The notes below the pieces were generated by a model. That model was given only the letters and a program-made list of their open reading frames with translations, did not search any database and had not been told where the DNA came from. Shown in pieces: positions 60,467-64,000 of a DNA stretch of 64,000 nucleotides. Within the stretch, counting starts at the first letter, position 1, and every line of letters begins with the position of its first letter. The position numbers and the translations under genes are program-made. This DNA comes from GCA-016699835 sp964543905 (lineage in GTDB: Bacteria; Planctomycetota; Phycisphaerae; Phycisphaerales; UBA1924): contig CAZIZO010000001.1 in NCBI GenBank assembly GCA_964543905.1, positions 248,001 to 312,000 on the forward strand. Reading direction: 5' to 3'.

Positions 60467-63400
60467 TCAGATGCGGCCCAGGATCTTGTCCAGGAGCGAG
60501 CGAGAATCCTGCTGCCCGAGGAAGAAGTCGGTATCCTCGATCGAATCGACGCCCGAGAGTGCCCGCGGCGTCTGCGAGAGCGAGTACGCACGATTCTGCC
60601 CGGGGGTGGCCTGCACGGAGTCGGCCGCGAAGGGATCGAAGCCCGCGCCGAGCGTGGCCGTCGTGATGTTGTTATCCGAGGTGATGCGAAGGCCCATGAG
60701 TTCGCCCGCACGACGGGCGATGCTCGCCGTCAGCGACTGCACAAACCGATCCACGCCCGCGCGTCCGGGGTTGGCGCCGAGGTTGCCGAAGGACGGTACG
60801 AAGATGATGGCCTCGTCCTCGAGGTCCGCGTTCAACGGGTCGGAGTGCTCGCTGAAGCCATAGGGCTGCGTCGAGAAGAAGTTGTTGCCCAAGCCCGAGC
60901 CGGCGACCGGGTTGAGGTTGAAGAAACTCTCGAAGATGATCGAGATGGGGTCCGAATCCGAGGTGAGGAAGATGGTCGAGAAGGGCTGGAACTCAAAGTC
61001 GGCGGGGTTGGTCGAGAAGTGCACGTCGAACCCGCCGCCCAGGATGGTCGAACTCTGGAACAGGGCGTTCAGGCTGGCCACAAGGTTGGAGAGGATGTAG
61101 GTCTGGGCGTCGAGCCCGTTGGCGACGATGCCGTTGAACCCGAGGGTGGCGGCGCGGAAGCCGCCGACGCTGGTGGTCAGGCCGCCGGCCTCAAGCCAGT
61201 TGACCGATCCGCCGCTGGTTTCGATGAAGAAGTTCTGGCGCGTGGGGGTGGGGAGCGTGTCCGTGCCGTTGGTCACGACCTCGATCTGGTAGTCGGTGTT
61301 GAGCACGCCCTGGAGGTAGACCGCGAACGTTCCGGCCTGACCCGCGGCGCCCATGCGATCCGGCGCGAGGAACTCGATGTAGAAATCCCCGTTCGCGTCG
61401 TAGCCATACTTCGTCTTGCCGTTGTCGGCAATCACGGTGTTGGGCGTGCCGCCGTTGGGGCTGAAGTTCGTCGGCGAGAAGACCAGGTTGGCGTCGGACG
61501 GGCCGGTCGAGTTCGAGGTGTCGAAGAGGCCAAACTGCACCGAGCCACGCCGATCGGTGGGCGCGAGGGCCTGGGTGATGTCCAGCCCGAGCGGGGCAAT
61601 GCTGCCCAGGTCGGCGCCCGCCTCGGCCAGTTTCACCGTGATCTTGATCTTCGTGCCCGGCGTGATCGGGGCGCGGTTGTTCAGGTGGAAGATGTCCACG
61701 TCCGACGTGACACGATCCGGGACGCCGATGTGCCCCGGATTGCCGATCGCCGCATCGATCAACTGCACCTGGCGTCCGTCGGCGAAGGTTGTGGAGGTCA
61801 CACCCTCGGCACTGACCCCGCTGACCACGTCGTCCGACGTGCCCGCCAGCCCGTCCACGCCCTTGCTGAGCGAGAACGTGTACGTCCCGCTGATGATCTC
61901 GGCGAGGTCGTCCGCCGTGTTGAGCAATCCGTCCACGCCCGCGAAGGCGATCGGTGCGGGCGCCGGCGTGACCAAGGTCCCGTTGCCCGAATCTTCGGCG
62001 CCCGTGAAGCCGCTGTCGCCGTCGTCGAAGACCTCGAGCGTGAAGCGATACTCGCCCGTGCCCGCAGCCACCGGATCGAGATTGGGCACCGCGCCCGGCG
62101 TGTTGTAGGTATTCGCGTTCCCCACGACGATGCGGTAGTTGCCCGTCGCCTTGATGAGGTATGCCTGCGGATTGACGAACGTCCCCAAGGGCGAGGCGGC
62201 AACCGGGAGCGCGAGCGCCGACGACGGGATCGCCTGACCCAGGATGTTGAACGTGCTGCCAACGGCGTTGCCGTTCGAGTCCACAACGAGGATGCGTGCG
62301 TTCGCCGCCGGGCCTTCCATGGGCCCGATGCGGAGGATCTGCCCGGCCTGAAGGGTCAGGCTGTACACGTCCATGTCGCCGGCGAAACGGAACTGGTTGT
62401 TGTCGTTGTCGGGGTGATCACCGATCACGCCACGGACGGTGTACACGCGATTCGTGTCGGGCAAGCCATCGGGATTGGAGTTGTTGTCGAGCACCCAATC
62501 GAGGTTCGCCGGGGCGTAGTGGTCCACGCGGATCTGGCGGCCCACCGCGCCGGTGATGATGGTCTCGGCCACGAACTTGTCGCCCGCGTCACCGACCACG
62601 ACGTCCTGCGAGATGTTGTCGCCCAGAGAGGAGTAGCCGTCGCCGTTGCCGTCGGTCCGGTTGCCGAGCGACTTGCCGCGGATGGTGCTCTGGAGCAAGT
62701 CGAAGCGGAAGACGCCCGGTCCTGGGATTCCGGGGACCTGCGGGAGGTTGCGTGCCGTGAGCGCGACGCTGAAGAGCACGCGTGCGGTGTTGGTCGTGCC
62801 GTCGTAGGTGATGGTGTAGTCCACGCCCTCTACGAGACGGATGAGGGTGTTCTGGTCGCCGCGGACCTCGGAGATCTGCATGCCCTTGCTGAGCGTGCTG
62901 GCGTCGATGGGCTGGTTGAAGGTGAGGTTGGCGACGAACTGGCGGCTGGCGTAGGTGACGACGATGTCGTTGAGCGTGATCTCGTTCGGTGCGAGGACCC
63001 GGTTCGACTGCTCGCTGCGGAAGTTGCCGATGCTGCCGAAGAAGGGCACGCCGCCGATGGAGAGGCTCCCGATGACACCGCTGGCGCCGATGAGATACGA
63101 CTCGCTGAGGCGAGAAGAGCCCGACGCGGAACCGGAGATCGCGATGCTCCCGATGTTGCCCAGGCCCGGCGCCACGGTGTCGTCCGACGTGCCGTAGAAC
63201 GCATCGGCGCCGCGGTAATAGCCCGCCACGATGTCGGACTCGCGGAAGTTGCCGGAGATGGTGACGCTGCCGATGAACCCGGTGGTGGTTTGGTCGGCGG
63301 CGGTCCCGGAGCCGCCGAAGGCGCTGTCGGTGCCAAGATCAACACCCGCGAGGATCGCGGAGTCGAACATCTCGCCACCGAGCACGACGCTGCCCAGCGT

Positions 63401-64000
63401 GTTGCCGACCGAGAGCACCGAACGGCTCAAGCCCGGCGCGTTGAACGAGCCGAGGGACCCGCCAAAGCGGAAGGCGGAGCGATCGGCCTGGCCGGTAATG
63501 GCGACGGAGGTCGCGTCGCGATCGACGCTGACGGCGGCCCGAGCGCCGCCGCGGAAGTTCATCGCCCCGGCGGTGAGCACGGAGACGCGAGCCTCGTTGA
63601 AGATGGCGGAGTTGGCGTTGCCGAAGTCGCCGTTGACGTTGAGGGTGCCGACGCCGCGGGCCGAGAAGAACCCGCCCGAGAGGGAGGCGAAGGTCGCGGT
63701 GGTGATGTCGCCGCCGATGGTGAGGTCGCCCGTGCCATCGACGAGGCCGAGGGTCAACGTTCCGACGCCGCCATCGACGAAGATGTCGGAATCGCCCGCG
63801 AGCCGCGGCGCGACGTTGAGCGAGCCCAGCGACGCATCGTCGTTGGTCACGATGTCGAAGTTGGTCAGCGAGGTCAGGTTGGAGGTGACGGCGAAGTTCG
63901 AGGCGCTCGTCGTGCCACGGAGCGTGGCGCGACCCGTGCCCGCATCGAAGAACGCCGTCCCCGGCCCGCCCAGATTGAGCGTGACCGTCCCGCCGCCGAA
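60467..64000 (-). CDS. Giant secreted beta-repeat protein with a degenerate metalloprotease-like C-terminus, truncated by the right edge
   Basis: At least 1177 residues are encoded and the frame stays open to the right edge, so the N-terminus and signal peptide are missing. Residues nearest the edge form short hydrophobic repeats ('FFDAGTGRATLRGTTSASNF', 'GGVGTLTLGLVDGTGDLTIG', 'GSVVLGGEMFDSAILAGVDL', 'GSVTISGNFRESDIVAGYY') like a beta-helix. Two pre-peptidase-like segments follow ('DMDVYSLTLQAGQILRIGPM', 'DVDIFHLNNRAPITPGTKIK'). The last ~200 residues ('FLTSDSDPISIIFESFFNLN', 'SIARRAGELMGLRITSDNNI') have the layout of a metzincin-type catalytic domain, but the zinc motif HExxHxxGxxH is replaced by 'RRAGELMGLRI'. 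It ends 'SLLDKILGRI'. Probably a non-enzymatic surface protein. Confidence 0.85.
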   Translation of the reverse strand, partial: FGGGTVTLNLGGPGTAFFDAGTGRATLRGTTSASNFAVTSNLTSLTNFDIVTNDDASLGSLNVAPRLAGDSDIFVDGGVGTLTLGLVDGTGDLTIGGDITTATFASLSGGFFSARGVGTLNVNGDFGNANSAIFNEARVSVLTAGAMNFRGGARAAVSVDRDATSVAITGQADRSAFRFGGSLGSFNAPGLSRSVLSVGNTLGSVVLGGEMFDSAILAGVDLGTDSAFGGSGTAADQTTTGFIGSVTISGNFRESDIVAGYYRGADAFYGTSDDTVAPGLGNIGSIAISGSASGSSRLSESYLIGASGVIGSLSIGGVPFFGSIGNFRSEQSNRVLAPNEITLNDIVVTYASRQFVANLTFNQPIDASTLSKGMQISEVRGDQNTLIRLVEGVDYTITYDGTTNTARVLFSVALTARNLPQVPGIPGPGVFRFDLLQSTIRGKSLGNRTDGNGDGYSSLGDNISQDVVVGDAGDKFVAETIITGAVGRQIRVDHYAPANLDWVLDNNSNPDGLPDTNRVYTVRGVIGDHPDNDNNQFRFAGDMDVYSLTLQAGQILRIGPMEGPAANARILVVDSNGNAVGSTFNILGQAIPSSALALPVAASPLGTFVNPQAYLIKATGNYRIVVGNANTYNTPGAVPNLDPVAAGTGEYRFTLEVFDDGDSGFTGAEDSGNGTLVTPAPAPIAFAGVDGLLNTADDLAEIISGTYTFSLSKGVDGLAGTSDDVVSGVSAEGVTSTTFADGRQVQLIDAAIGNPGHIGVPDRVTSDVDIFHLNNRAPITPGTKIKITVKLAEAGADLGSIAPLGLDITQALAPTDRRGSVQFGLFDTSNSTGPSDANLVFSPTNFSPNGGTPNTVIADNGKTKYGYDANGDFYIEFLAPDRMGAAGQAGTFAVYLQGVLNTDYQIEVVTNGTDTLPTPTRQNFFIETSGGSVNWLEAGGLTTSVGGFRAATLGFNGIVANGLDAQTYILSNLVASLNALFQSSTILGGGFDVHFSTNPADFEFQPFSTIFLTSDSDPISIIFESFFNLNPVAGSGLGNNFFSTQPYGFSEHSDPLNADLEDEAIIFVPSFGNLGANPGRAGVDRFVQSLTASIARRAGELMGLRITSDNNITTATLGAGFDPFAADSVQATPGQNRAYSLSQTPRALSGVDSIEDTDFFLGQQDSRSLLDKILGRI

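Overview
The window is GC-rich DNA (high GC at third codon positions, many G-leading or leaderless-looking starts) and it reads as a chromosomal segment of a planctomycete, most likely of the Phycisphaerales type. The inference rests on two secreted proteins that end in short paired calcium-loop modules of the 'GC-type dockerin' kind (38.7-41.7 kb), a very large secreted repeat protein at the right edge, an unusually large prepilin peptidase, and housekeeping genes scattered as singletons rather than in the usual operons. No rRNA, tRNA, CRISPR array, insertion sequence or phage gene was seen.

Layout. 0-6.3 kb: housekeeping (truncated alpha/alpha-toroid protein, purE, metG, gpmI, a SlyX-like protein) and a PagL-like outer membrane protein. 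6.7-8.1 kb: an HPt protein followed by a receiver-GGDEF diguanylate cyclase. 8.3-13.9 kb: five tightly packed plus-strand genes, C39-like cysteine peptidase, RimK-like ATP-grasp ligase, GCS2-type carboxylate-amine ligase, MFS transporter and Fur-family regulator; this is the best candidate for an uncharacterised pathway. 14-18.6 kb: minus-strand genes for a TPR-like protein, a disrupted cysteine-rich secreted protein, a Tat-exported sugar isomerase-like protein, a lysine-rich chromatin-like protein, a DUF4112 protein and a Kazal-like secreted protein. 18.7-22.3 kb: two overlapping glycosyltransferase genes. 22.4-31.8 kb: FAH-fold hydrolase, small secreted protein, full-length glycine decarboxylase GcvP, M28 peptidase with PDZ domain, and 5-oxoprolinase subunits PxpA and fused PxpBC.

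31.9-38.6 kb: a branching enzyme of strikingly eukaryote-like type, an OPT peptide transporter, a FIST-domain protein and an M42 aminopeptidase. 38.7-41.8 kb: two divergent dockerin-type secreted proteins. 41.9-47.3 kb: a PAS histidine kinase and LuxR-type response regulator beside CBS-domain, DUF2934 and zinc alcohol dehydrogenase genes, which could form a stress or redox regulon. 47.3-64 kb: lipoprotein, a frameshifted PAC2 gene, nuoD, a tautomerase, a phosphohexomutase, a DUF2089 regulator with its membrane partner, a TSUP permease, rdgB, xseA-xseB, a prepilin peptidase, an OmpA-type lipoprotein, a PilZ protein, a secreted protein of unknown function and the C-terminal part of a giant secreted protein.

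How the genes may work together: the M28 and M42 peptidases, the OPT transporter and PxpABC suggest peptide scavenging including pyroglutamate recycling. The HPt/GGDEF pair and the PilZ protein point to cyclic-di-GMP signalling. Seven rho-independent terminator-like hairpins and two promoter candidates could be placed.
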